From the NCBI GenBank assembly GCA_024711125.1, contig JANJTM010000059.1:62001-126000 (forward strand): a DNA stretch of 64,000 nt, in the 5' to 3' direction. Source of the DNA: Rhodothermales bacterium (GTDB lineage: Bacteria; Bacteroidota; Rhodothermia; Rhodothermales; UBA10348). Both the position numbers and the translations under genes were made by a program. The notes beneath the pieces were generated by a model. That model did not search any database. It had not been told where the DNA came from and saw only the letters and a program-made list of their open reading frames with translations. Of the stretch, positions 7,870 to 16,403 are shown piece after piece. Each line of letters opens with the position of its first letter. The stretch's first letter is position 1.

Positions 7870-9222
7870 ATGTTCGAGAGTCTTTCGGAAAAGCTCGAAG
7901 GAGCGCTGAAGTCCGTCACCGGACAGGGGCGCATCACGGAGCTGAACATCGCGCAGACCATGCGCGAGATCCGCAGGGCCCTGCTCGACGCCGACGTCAA
8001 CTTCCAGGTCGCGAAGGATTTTACCGACCGGGTCAAGGAGAAGGCGATGGGATCCGAGGTCCTCACCTCGGTCTCGCCCGGACAGCTCCTCGTAAAGATC
8101 GTCTACGACGAGCTCGTCTTCTTCCTCGGTTCCGAGAACGTCGGCGTGGAGCCCGCGCGCGTCCCGCCCACGGTCATCCTCGTGGCCGGCTTGCAGGGGT
8201 CGGGAAAGACGACGTTCTGCGGCAAGCTCGCCGCCCATTTCAAGGCGAAGGGCCGCGCCCCGATGCTCGCCGCCGCCGACGTCTACCGCCCGGCGGCCGT
8301 GGACCAGCTTCGTACGCTCGCGTCGACCGTCGGCGTGCCGATGTACGCCGTCGAGGAGAACGGCGAGGTGGTGCGCGACGCCGTCCGCGTTGCCAGGGAA
8401 GCCGTGGCGGCCGCTCGGAAGAGCGCACGCGACATCCTGATCATCGACACCGCCGGTCGGCTCCACGTCGACGAGCGGATGATGGACGAGGTAGAGGCGA
8501 TCAAGTCGGCCGTCTCTCCGCACGAGATCCTCTTCGTCGTCGACTCGATGACCGGCCAGGACGCGGTGAATACCGCGGTGGCTTTCAACGAGCGTCTTGA
8601 TTTCTCGGGTGTCGTGCTCACGAAGCTCGACGGCGACACCCGCGGCGGCGCCGCGCTGTCGATCCGGTCGGTCGTCCAGAAACCGATCAAGTTCGCTTCG
8701 ACGGGCGAGAAGCTGGACGCGTTGACGCCGTTCTACCCGGACCGCATGGCGCAGCGCATCCTCGGGATGGGCGACGTCGTGTCGTTCGTCGAGAAGGCGC
8801 AGGAGCAGTTCGACCAGAAAGAGGCCGACAAGCTCCGCCAGAAGATGCGGACCGAGACCTTCGACCTGGAGGATTTTCTCGGCCAGCTCGACCGGATCAA
8901 GAAGATGGGTTCCCTGCGGGACCTCGTCGGCATGATCCCGGGCATCGGAAAGAAGGTCGACGAGCTGGGCGTCGACGACGGGGCCTTCAAGCACATCGAG
9001 GCGATGATCCGCGCGATGACCCCGGAGGAGCGGCGCAACCCGGACCTGCTGAACGGCAGCCGCCGCCGGCGTATCGCCGACGGCAGCGGGCTCGAGGTCA
9101 AGGACGTCAACCAGCTCCTCAAGCAGTTCCGCGAGATGCAGAAGATGATGAAGACGATGACCAAGTTGATGGGCAAGGGCCGGTCGGTGGACCTTGGCTC
9201 GCTCGTCGGCGGCCGTCGCTGA
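7870..9222 (+). CDS. ffh: signal recognition particle protein Ffh (SRP54)
   Basis: MFESLSEKLEGALKSVTGQGRITELNIAQTMREIRRALLDADVN; GLQGSGKTTFCGKLA; DTAGRLHVDERMMDE; C-terminal M domain. Confidence 0.98.
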   Translation: MFESLSEKLEGALKSVTGQGRITELNIAQTMREIRRALLDADVNFQVAKDFTDRVKEKAMGSEVLTSVSPGQLLVKIVYDELVFFLGSENVGVEPARVPPTVILVAGLQGSGKTTFCGKLAAHFKAKGRAPMLAAADVYRPAAVDQLRTLASTVGVPMYAVEENGEVVRDAVRVAREAVAAARKSARDILIIDTAGRLHVDERMMDEVEAIKSAVSPHEILFVVDSMTGQDAVNTAVAFNERLDFSGVVLTKLDGDTRGGAALSIRSVVQKPIKFASTGEKLDALTPFYPDRMAQRILGMGDVVSFVEKAQEQFDQKEADKLRQKMRTETFDLEDFLGQLDRIKKMGSLRDLVGMIPGIGKKVDELGVDDGAFKHIEAMIRAMTPEERRNPDLLNGSRRRRIADGSGLEVKDVNQLLKQFREMQKMMKTMTKLMGKGRSVDLGSLVGGRR

Positions 9223-9256
9223 ACGAATACCGAACGAACCAACAGGAAAAGAACAC

Positions 9257-9889
9257 GTGTCAGTAAAGCTCCGCCTACGCCGGATGGGCCGCTCCAAGCG
9301 GCCGCTCTATGCGGTGGTGGCGGCCGATTCGCGCAGCGCGCGCAACGGTCGCTTCATCGAGGACCTGGGCCGGTACGAGCCGCTCCAGGAGCCGGCGTCC
9401 GTTTCCCTCAAGACCGACCGGGTCATCTACTGGCTCGAGCAGGGTGCCCAGCCGAGCGAGACCGTCCGCTCGATCCTGAGCCGTGAGGGTGTGCTCCTCG
9501 CGCTGCACCATCGTCGCAAGGGTACCGACGTCGCCGCGGCCGAAACCGCCGTCGCGGCCCACCGGGACATGACCGCGTCGAAGGCCCGCGCGTCGGCCAA
9601 GACCACGACCCGGGAGCGCCGCGCCGCGGCCCTCGCCGTCGAGGCGAAGACCGCCGCCGAGCGAGACGTCGCCGAGGCCAAGGCCCGCGCCGAAGCCGAA
9701 GCGAAGGCCAGGGCCGAGGCCGACGAGGCCCGCATGCAGGCCGCCGCCGAGCGCCTTCGTGCCGCCGAGGAGGCGCGTCGCGAGCAGGCCGAAGCGAACG
9801 CCGGGCAGGTGGTCGCCGATGCCGGTGTCGCCGAGGCTCCTTCGGCCGACGAAGCCGCCCCCGAAGCAGACGAAGAGCCGACGGCCTGA
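9257..9889 (+). CDS. rpsP: 30S ribosomal protein S16 with long Ala/Glu/Arg-rich C-terminal extension
   Basis: GTG start: (M)SVKLRLRRMGRSKRPLYAVVAADSRSARNGRFIEDLGRYEP...; about 80-90 aa S16 core then over 100 aa A/E/R/K-rich tail. Confidence 0.95.
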   Translation: MSVKLRLRRMGRSKRPLYAVVAADSRSARNGRFIEDLGRYEPLQEPASVSLKTDRVIYWLEQGAQPSETVRSILSREGVLLALHHRRKGTDVAAAETAVAAHRDMTASKARASAKTTTRERRAAALAVEAKTAAERDVAEAKARAEAEAKARAEADEARMQAAAERLRAAEEARREQAEANAGQVVADAGVAEAPSADEAAPEADEEPTA

Positions 9890-9917
9890 GGTCACGGCTC
9901 GTTATCCGGTCCAGCCG

Positions 9918-10466
9918 ATGGAACGCTCGCTCCGGTGGATGGGCACCGTGACCCGGCCGCACGGCGTGCGGGGGGAGGTCAAGGTGCGCCCGGAAACGGA
10001 CGACGTGCACCGGTTCGAGGATCTCGGGACCCTGTTCGTCGGCTCCGACGAGGCGACCGCCGAACCGTACGCGGTACGGTCGGTCGCATTTCAACCCATG
10101 GGCTCGGGTATTGCCGTGCTGCTCGGGCTCGCCGGCGTGGCCGACCGCGACGCGGCGGAGGGCCTGTCGGGGCGGATGGTATTCGCCGACGAGAGCGATC
10201 TGCCGCCGCTCGAGGACGGGGAGTACTATCTCGGCGACCTGGTCGGGCTCAAGGCGACGGACGCCGTGGGCACGCACCTGGGTCTCATCGTGGACGTACT
10301 CGAACTGCCCGCCCAACCGGTGCTCGTACTCGAACGGACCGACGGGGTCCGGGTCATGGTCCCCCTCGTCGACGAGTTCGTCGAGAGCGTCGATACGGAA
10401 TCCGGCGTCCTGGTGCTGCTTCCGATCGAGGGACTGCTCGACCCGGACGCCCAGGAGGAGGCCTGA
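9918..10466 (+). CDS. rimM: 16S rRNA processing protein RimM
   Basis: [82 protein letters not shown]; position between rpsP and trmD. Confidence 0.95.
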   Translation: MERSLRWMGTVTRPHGVRGEVKVRPETDDVHRFEDLGTLFVGSDEATAEPYAVRSVAFQPMGSGIAVLLGLAGVADRDAAEGLSGRMVFADESDLPPLEDGEYYLGDLVGLKATDAVGTHLGLIVDVLELPAQPVLVLERTDGVRVMVPLVDEFVESVDTESGVLVLLPIEGLLDPDAQEEA

Positions 10467-10470
10467 CTCG

Positions 10471-11208
10471 TTGCGCATTGACATCATGACCGCTCTTCCC
10501 GGCATCTGCGAGGGACCGCTCTCGCACAGCATTCCGGGACGGGCGATCAGGGGAGGGCACCTGGAGGTCGTCGTGCACGACCTTCGGGATCATACCCACG
10601 ATCGCCACCGCACGGTGGACGATTACCCGTTCGGGGGCGGCGCCGGCATGGTGCTGAAGCCCGAACCGATCTTTGAATGTTTCGAGGCGATCCGGGCCGA
10701 CGCGGCCGCGCGCGGGGAATCGATCGACGAGGTCGTTTTCCTCACGCCCGACGGCGAACGCCTGGCGCAGCCTCTCGTCAACCGGCTTTCTCTCCATCGG
10801 CGCATCGTGCTGCTGGCCGGCCACTACAAGGGAGTGGACCAGCGAGTGCGCGATTCGATCGTGACGAGAGAAGTCTCCATCGGCGATTACGTACTCAGCG
10901 GGGGGGAACTACCGGCCCTCGTTCTTGTTGACGCGATCGCTCGACTGGTGCCGGGCGTGTTGGGTGATGCCGAGTCGGCCCTCTCCGATAGTTTCCAGGA
11001 TGGCCTCCTCGATGCACCGTCCTACACGAGGCCCGCGGAATTCCGCGGCATGCGCGTACCGGAAGTCCTGCTTTCGGGAGATCATGCCCGGGTCCGGGAC
11101 TGGCGGGAAGCGCAGCGTCTCGAAAAGACCCGCGTCCGGCGGCCGGACCTCCTGGATTTCGATCCCGGGGTTCCACCATCCCGGACTGACCATCGAACGG
11201 ATACATAG
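10471..11208 (+). CDS. trmD: tRNA (guanine-N1)-methyltransferase
   Basis: TTG start: [101 protein letters not shown]. Confidence 0.97.
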   Translation: MRIDIMTALPGICEGPLSHSIPGRAIRGGHLEVVVHDLRDHTHDRHRTVDDYPFGGGAGMVLKPEPIFECFEAIRADAAARGESIDEVVFLTPDGERLAQPLVNRLSLHRRIVLLAGHYKGVDQRVRDSIVTREVSIGDYVLSGGELPALVLVDAIARLVPGVLGDAESALSDSFQDGLLDAPSYTRPAEFRGMRVPEVLLSGDHARVRDWREAQRLEKTRVRRPDLLDFDPGVPPSRTDHRTDT

Positions 11209-11228
11209 AGAATACACGAGGTGACGCA

Positions 11229-11579
11229 ATGGCAACGGACCTGATGACGCTCGTCGAGGGCACCCAGTTGCGGGACGGAATCCCGGAATTTCAGCCCGGA
11301 GACACGGTCAACGTGCACGTGCGCGTGATCGAGGGCGACAAGGAGCGCATCCAGCAGTACCAGGGCATCGTGATCGCCATCAAGGGATCCGGCGCGCGCC
11401 GCACGTTCACCGTGCGCAAGGTATCCAACGGCGTCGGCGTGGAGCGCGTATTCCCGATCCACTCCCCCAAGCTCGCCACCATCGAGGTCGTGCGCCGCGG
11501 CCGGGTTCGCCGCGCGAAGCTGTATTACCTGCGCGATCTGCGCGGTAAGGCCGCCCGTATCCGCGAGCGCCAGCGCTGA
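11229..11579 (+). CDS. rplS: 50S ribosomal protein L19
   Basis: [60 protein letters not shown]...[26 protein letters not shown]. Confidence 0.98.
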   Translation: MATDLMTLVEGTQLRDGIPEFQPGDTVNVHVRVIEGDKERIQQYQGIVIAIKGSGARRTFTVRKVSNGVGVERVFPIHSPKLATIEVVRRGRVRRAKLYYLRDLRGKAARIRERQR

Positions 11580-11603
11580 TCGCGTACCGTCGATTCCTGG
11601 AGG

Positions 11604-11634
11604 ACCGCCGGCGAGCCGTTCGTCGGCGGTTTTC
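11604..11634 (+). terminator. intrinsic terminator after rplS
   Basis: ACCGCCG...CGGCGGT hairpin followed by TTTCCCGTTTTC, 25 nt after the rplS stop. Confidence 0.75.
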
Positions 11635-11651
11635 CCGTTTTCTCGCGTGTC

Positions 11652-12473
11652 ATGGAATCAGGATCCCGGCTTCGCATTGCCCTCTGGGACGACCCCGATC
11701 TCGACGAGTTCGCGGCGCGGCTCGCCGAGGATGGGGCGATCGTGGCCGTGGACGTGGTGCGGCAATCCCGGGGCGACTGCCTCGTCGGCCTGTCAGCCGG
11801 CCTCTGTGATGCGGCGATGGTCCCGTCGGTGAGCGTGCTGTCCGATTCGGAATCCTACGAGGTGTATCCGTCGGCCGCGTATTCGTCGTGGAAATCGGCC
11901 GGCACGCGCATCATCCTGCGGCATGGATTCACGGGCGCGACCGCGACCGTGGCATGTGACGCCCGGTTCGGCCAGGAGGCGTTCATGGCGCGGATCGTCC
12001 TGCGTGAGCACTATTCGCTGGAACCCGCGTTCGTTCCGCTCGATTCGCCCTCCCGCGACGCGCTGATGGGCCAGGGCGCGGACGCCGTACTCATTTCCGG
12101 GGCGGGCGACCTGGACGCCTCCGGTCCGCACGAAGGCGTGGTGCTCGACCTCGGCCAGGAGTGGTTCGAGCACACCAATTACCCCATGGTGTGGGGCCTG
12201 TTCGCGGCCCGTTCGGGGGAGGCCGATGCCCGGATTTTTCGCCTCCTGGCCGCCGCGGCAGACGACATGCACTGCGACGACCCGTCGATCGAGGAACTCG
12301 TGGACGACGCGTCTCCCCGCTTCCGGCTCGACGACCTGGCGACGGCGAGTCTGACGGAGCTGGCCGAGCAGCTGTTCTACTACCACGTCACCGAAGACGT
12401 CGCCGACATCCGGTTCGCCCGGGATCCGGATGCGCCGCCCGATGACGTGGCCGCCGACGAAGAAGATAGCTGA
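11652..12473 (+). CDS. menaquinone biosynthesis MqnA-family protein (futalosine pathway)
   Basis: LRIALWDDPDLDEFAARL...GDCLVGLSAGLCDAAMVPSVSVLSDSESYEVYPSAAYSSWKSAGTRIIL...; LDLGQEWFEHTNYPMVWGLFAAR. MqnA/VitK2_biosynth-like layout. Confidence 0.7.
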   Translation: MESGSRLRIALWDDPDLDEFAARLAEDGAIVAVDVVRQSRGDCLVGLSAGLCDAAMVPSVSVLSDSESYEVYPSAAYSSWKSAGTRIILRHGFTGATATVACDARFGQEAFMARIVLREHYSLEPAFVPLDSPSRDALMGQGADAVLISGAGDLDASGPHEGVVLDLGQEWFEHTNYPMVWGLFAARSGEADARIFRLLAAAADDMHCDDPSIEELVDDASPRFRLDDLATASLTELAEQLFYYHVTEDVADIRFARDPDAPPDDVAADEEDS

Positions 12474-12484
12474 CGGAACCGCAC

Positions 12485-12952
12485 GTGGCCGACGACATCA
12501 AGGTCGTGGTGACCAACCGGAAAGCCCGGTTCGAATACCACGTGGACGACACGCTCGAGGCCGGCCTGGTACTCACGGGAACCGAGGTCAAGGCGCTGCG
12601 CGCGGGAAGGGCGAACCTGCAGGACGCCTACTGCACGGTCCAGGGCGGCGAGATGCTGCTCCTGCAGTGCCACATTTCCCCGTACGAATTCGGAAACCGG
12701 CAGAATCACGAGCCGCTTCGCCCGCGCAAGCTGCTCCTTCATGCCCGCGAGATCGATCGTTGGGGAAAGGAAGTGCAGTTGAAGGGGGCGACCATCATTC
12801 CCCTGCGCATCTATTTCAGGAACGGCCGGGCGAAGATCGAGATCGCGCTGGCGAAGGGCAAGAAGCTGCACGACAAGCGCGAGGACGTCGCCGACCGCGA
12901 GACGAAGCGCCGGCTGGACCGAGTACGGCGGGCCGGCAGGGACGAGGACTGA
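12485..12952 (+). CDS. smpB: SsrA-binding protein SmpB
   Basis: GTG start; NRKARFEYHVDDTLEAGLVLTGTEVKALRAGRANLQDAYC; GKKLHDKREDVADRETKRRLDRV. Confidence 0.97.
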   Translation: MADDIKVVVTNRKARFEYHVDDTLEAGLVLTGTEVKALRAGRANLQDAYCTVQGGEMLLLQCHISPYEFGNRQNHEPLRPRKLLLHAREIDRWGKEVQLKGATIIPLRIYFRNGRAKIEIALAKGKKLHDKREDVADRETKRRLDRVRRAGRDED

Positions 12953-13074
12953 TCGACCCGCGGGCCGCAAACGCCCCGCCGGAAGAGCCGGTGCGACGAT
13001 TGGGCGACCACCGGTGACGTTCCAGGGCCCGGTGGATTCCGCCGACTCACGCAGGCTCTATCTTCCCGCACCCG

Positions 13075-15375
13075 ATGCCGATGTCCGTGCGACGCCTTCC
13101 GCCGACGCTCCTGCTGATTGGATTCGTGGCCGCGGTCCTCGTCGGATCGCGGGACGTGCGGGCGCAGTCGGCCATCGTGCGGGGATTCGTGACGGATGCC
13201 GAGTCCCGCGAGCCGCTGGTCGGCGTGAACGTGGCACTCAGACGGGATACCGTGCTGGTTACCGGCACCGCGACGCGGGCCGACGGATTCTTCGCGCTCT
13301 CGGGTCTGGAGCCGGGAAGCTACCGGCTCGAAGTGTCGTTCGTGGGGTACACGACGTCGATGTCCACGCTCCGGATCGAGCCGGGGGCTAGCCGCGTCGT
13401 CAACATCGCCCTGAACCCCGCCCTCGAGGACCTGGAAGAACTGCTCGTCGAAGCCGAGCGCAGTGCGGGTGCCGCACAGGCCCGGGCCGGCCGGATTACC
13501 GTGCGCACCGCCGACGTGCTGGCGGTGCCGTCCCCGGCCGTAGGCGGCGACCTGGTGGGGTACCTGACGACCCTGCCGGGCATCGTGACCATGGGTGACC
13601 GGGGCGGCCAGTTGTTCGTGCGCGGAGGCGAGCCCTGGCAGAACCTGGTGCTGCTGGACGGTATGTGGGTGTATCAACCCTTCCATGTGCTCGGATTCTT
13701 CTCCTCGTTTCCGGCCGAGATCCTCGGGCGGGTACACGTCTATGCCGGAGGGTTCGGGGCCCGGTACGGGGGCAGCCTCTCGTCGGTCATCGATGTCGAG
13801 GCGCGCACCGGGAGCAAGCGGGATCTCTCGGGGGCAGTCACGCTCTCGCCGTTCGCCAGCGGCGTGCAGGTGGAGGGACCCATCCAGGAGGGCCGCACAT
13901 CGTTCCTGGTTTCCATCCGGGAGAGCAATCTCGGCCAGGGAGCGGACCATTTCGTGCCCGAGGACCTGCCGTACCGCTTCGGCGACCTGTTCCTGAAGGC
14001 GCATTCCCTGGTGTCGGACGCAAGCCAGCTCTCGGTGTCGCTGCTGTCGACCCATGACGCGGGCACGGTGTCCGAGGCCAGGGTGGGCCGCACGCCGCCG
14101 GGCATCGAGTCGCTTCCGCCCGACGAGGTGCGATGGCGAAACCTCGCGGCCGGCATGCGCTACGTCGCCCTGCCGGGCGCATTCCCCGTGCTGGCCGAAT
14201 TCCTCGTATCGCTGTCGCGACTGGAGACGGAACTCGGGGCGCGGAACGATCCCGCACGCACGGGGCGCATCCAGGCGTACCACTCCGGCGTGAACGTGAC
14301 GCACTTCGCCGGGCCGCTCGAGGTGGAGTGGGGTCTGTTCGCGCGTACGATCCAGATGGCGAGCGAGTTGACGGGCCAGTTCCAGGTTCCGACGTTCGAC
14401 AACGAATGGCTGACCGAGGCCGGACTGTTCCTGGAGCCCCGATACAGCATTCCGGGAGGGCCTGTCGTCTCGGCCGGCGTGAGGGTGCAGGCCTATCCGA
14501 GCCGCTCCCGCAGTTTCGTGGAGCCCCGGGTCCGGGCGGAATGGAGGGTGGGACCGGGCACATGGAGCGCGGCGCTCGGGCTGGTCCACCAGGAGATCGT
14601 CGGATTGTCGGACCGGAGGGATGCGGCCAGCGTCTTCACCGTCTGGGCGGCTGTACCGTATCGGCGGGTGCCTCGATCGCTGCACGCGATCCTCGGGTAC
14701 TCGCGCACGATCGCCCGGGGGGTGGATGTGGGTGTCGAGGCGTACGCCAAGGATCTCGACGAACTCTTCGTACCCGAGTGGACCCCGTTCCCTCGATTCA
14801 CCACGCGGATGCAGCCGGCCCGCGGGCGGGTTCACGGCGCGGATCTGCGCATGGAGGTCCGACGACCGTCGTGGCAGGTTTCGGCCACGTACGGATACAA
14901 CGCCGTAGAATACGTGGCGATGCAGGAGAGTCTCGAACTTTGGTACGGAACGCCGTCGATCACGTACCGTCCGGGGCACGACCGGCGCCACCAGGTCAAT
15001 CTCCTCGTCTCGGGACGTGCGCTGGGGCTTGACCTTTCGGCCCACTGGCAGTTCGGCTCGGGCCTTCCGTTCTCGCGGGCGCAGGGGTTCGACGGTTACG
15101 TTCACATGGACGGGCCGGTGGATGTATTCGAGGAAATGGGCAGCCGCCGCGTGATTTACGACCGCCCGTTCGACGGAGTGCTGCCGACCTACCACCGCCT
15201 CGACGTCACCGTGGCGCGTACGTGGGGTCGCCCCTGGGGCTCTCTCAAGGCCCAGGCCGGCCTCGTGAACGCGTACGACCGGCGGAACCTGTTCTACCTC
15301 GACACCTTCACGCTCACGCGCAGTGACCAGCTGCCGCTGATCCCGACGCTGGGCCTGCAGATCGCGATCGACTGA
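13075..15375 (+). CDS. TonB-dependent receptor with N-terminal carboxypeptidase-like regulatory domain
   Basis: Signal peptide; IVRGFVTDAESREPLVGVNVALRRDTVLVTGTATRADGFFALSGLEPGSYRLEVSFVGY; plug region GDRGGQLFVRGGEPWQNLVLLDGMWVYQPFHVLGFFSSFPAEILGRVHVYAGGFGARYGGSLSSVIDV. Confidence 0.92.
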   Translation: MPMSVRRLPPTLLLIGFVAAVLVGSRDVRAQSAIVRGFVTDAESREPLVGVNVALRRDTVLVTGTATRADGFFALSGLEPGSYRLEVSFVGYTTSMSTLRIEPGASRVVNIALNPALEDLEELLVEAERSAGAAQARAGRITVRTADVLAVPSPAVGGDLVGYLTTLPGIVTMGDRGGQLFVRGGEPWQNLVLLDGMWVYQPFHVLGFFSSFPAEILGRVHVYAGGFGARYGGSLSSVIDVEARTGSKRDLSGAVTLSPFASGVQVEGPIQEGRTSFLVSIRESNLGQGADHFVPEDLPYRFGDLFLKAHSLVSDASQLSVSLLSTHDAGTVSEARVGRTPPGIESLPPDEVRWRNLAAGMRYVALPGAFPVLAEFLVSLSRLETELGARNDPARTGRIQAYHSGVNVTHFAGPLEVEWGLFARTIQMASELTGQFQVPTFDNEWLTEAGLFLEPRYSIPGGPVVSAGVRVQAYPSRSRSFVEPRVRAEWRVGPGTWSAALGLVHQEIVGLSDRRDAASVFTVWAAVPYRRVPRSLHAILGYSRTIARGVDVGVEAYAKDLDELFVPEWTPFPRFTTRMQPARGRVHGADLRMEVRRPSWQVSATYGYNAVEYVAMQESLELWYGTPSITYRPGHDRRHQVNLLVSGRALGLDLSAHWQFGSGLPFSRAQGFDGYVHMDGPVDVFEEMGSRRVIYDRPFDGVLPTYHRLDVTVARTWGRPWGSLKAQAGLVNAYDRRNLFYLDTFTLTRSDQLPLIPTLGLQIAID

Positions 15376-16280
15376 TGCCCCGGTTCCGCGCGCTCTTATT
15401 GCTGGCGACGACTGCGCTCGCGCTCTGCGCGTGCGAGGAACAGGTGAACCCCATCGATCCGATTTCGCGTCCTTTCAGCCTGTACGGGATCGTCGACCCG
15501 ACGACCGATCGGCAGGCGGTCCGGGTCTTCCCGATCGAGGGTGCGCTGTTCCCGGCGTTCGAGGCGGCCATCGACGCCTCGGTATCCTCCCGGGTCCTGC
15601 CGTCGGGCCCCGAGGTCGCGTGGGAGGACTCTTCCGTGGCCTACCCGTGGTATTACGGCGGGCAGGTTCCGGACACTACCTGGGGCAATGTCTTCCATGC
15701 GGAATTCCGTCCGGGTTTCGGCGAGACGGTCGAGATCGTCGTCGTCCGCTCGGACGGGCGCGCGAGCCGCGTCGAAGTCGAGGTGCCGGAGCGGGTCGAA
15801 TCGGTCTTCGAGCCCCCGGTGGCCTTTCCCGCGAACGTGTCGCTGCCCGTCCGGTACACGGGAGACGTCCGGGTGCTGGGTTCGTGGGTGACCTATACCG
15901 TGAGTTCGCCGGAGGCCACCGAGCCGTGGATCATTCGTCTCGAACATCCGGGGCCGATGCCCGGGTACGGGTCGGGCTCGGCCCTGCTGTCGGTACCGAT
16001 GTCGGCCGACCTGGGTCGGATCTACTCGGTGACGGGATTGCGGCCCGGCGTGAGCGACATCTTCCTGCAGGACCTGGAGATCGAGACGTTTCTCGTTCAT
16101 CCGTCCTGGCATCCCCCCGGGGGCCGATTCGATCCGGAGCTGCTCGTCGATCCGTTCGTATTCACGAACGTCGAGAACGGGTTCGGATACGTGGGCTCAG
16201 GATACGTGGACAGGCTCCGATGGCCCGTGGACCAGGACGTCGCGGTGGTCGCCGGGTTCGACCGCCCGCCGCGACCGTGA
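15375..16280 (+). CDS. DUF4249-like lipoprotein
   Basis: LLLLATTALALCAC lipobox; start overlaps the TBDR stop by 1 nt (TGATG); DUF4249 proteins typically follow TBDRs in Bacteroidota. Confidence 0.55.
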   Translation: MPRFRALLLLATTALALCACEEQVNPIDPISRPFSLYGIVDPTTDRQAVRVFPIEGALFPAFEAAIDASVSSRVLPSGPEVAWEDSSVAYPWYYGGQVPDTTWGNVFHAEFRPGFGETVEIVVVRSDGRASRVEVEVPERVESVFEPPVAFPANVSLPVRYTGDVRVLGSWVTYTVSSPEATEPWIIRLEHPGPMPGYGSGSALLSVPMSADLGRIYSVTGLRPGVSDIFLQDLEIETFLVHPSWHPPGGRFDPELLVDPFVFTNVENGFGYVGSGYVDRLRWPVDQDVAVVAGFDRPPRP

Positions 16281-16403
16281 CGACGGATGGGCCGAACCGG
16301 CGGGAATAGCCCCCGAACGGAGAATCATGACCGGGCGACCCGCGTTCCACGGCCGTGCGGCGCGAACCGCCGTACGCTGAACGAGCGCTTCACGAGAGGA
16401 ACG

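Noticed and set aside
12811-15195. 794-aa minus-strand ORF
   Set aside because: Antisense to a clear TonB-dependent receptor; no signal peptide or domain.
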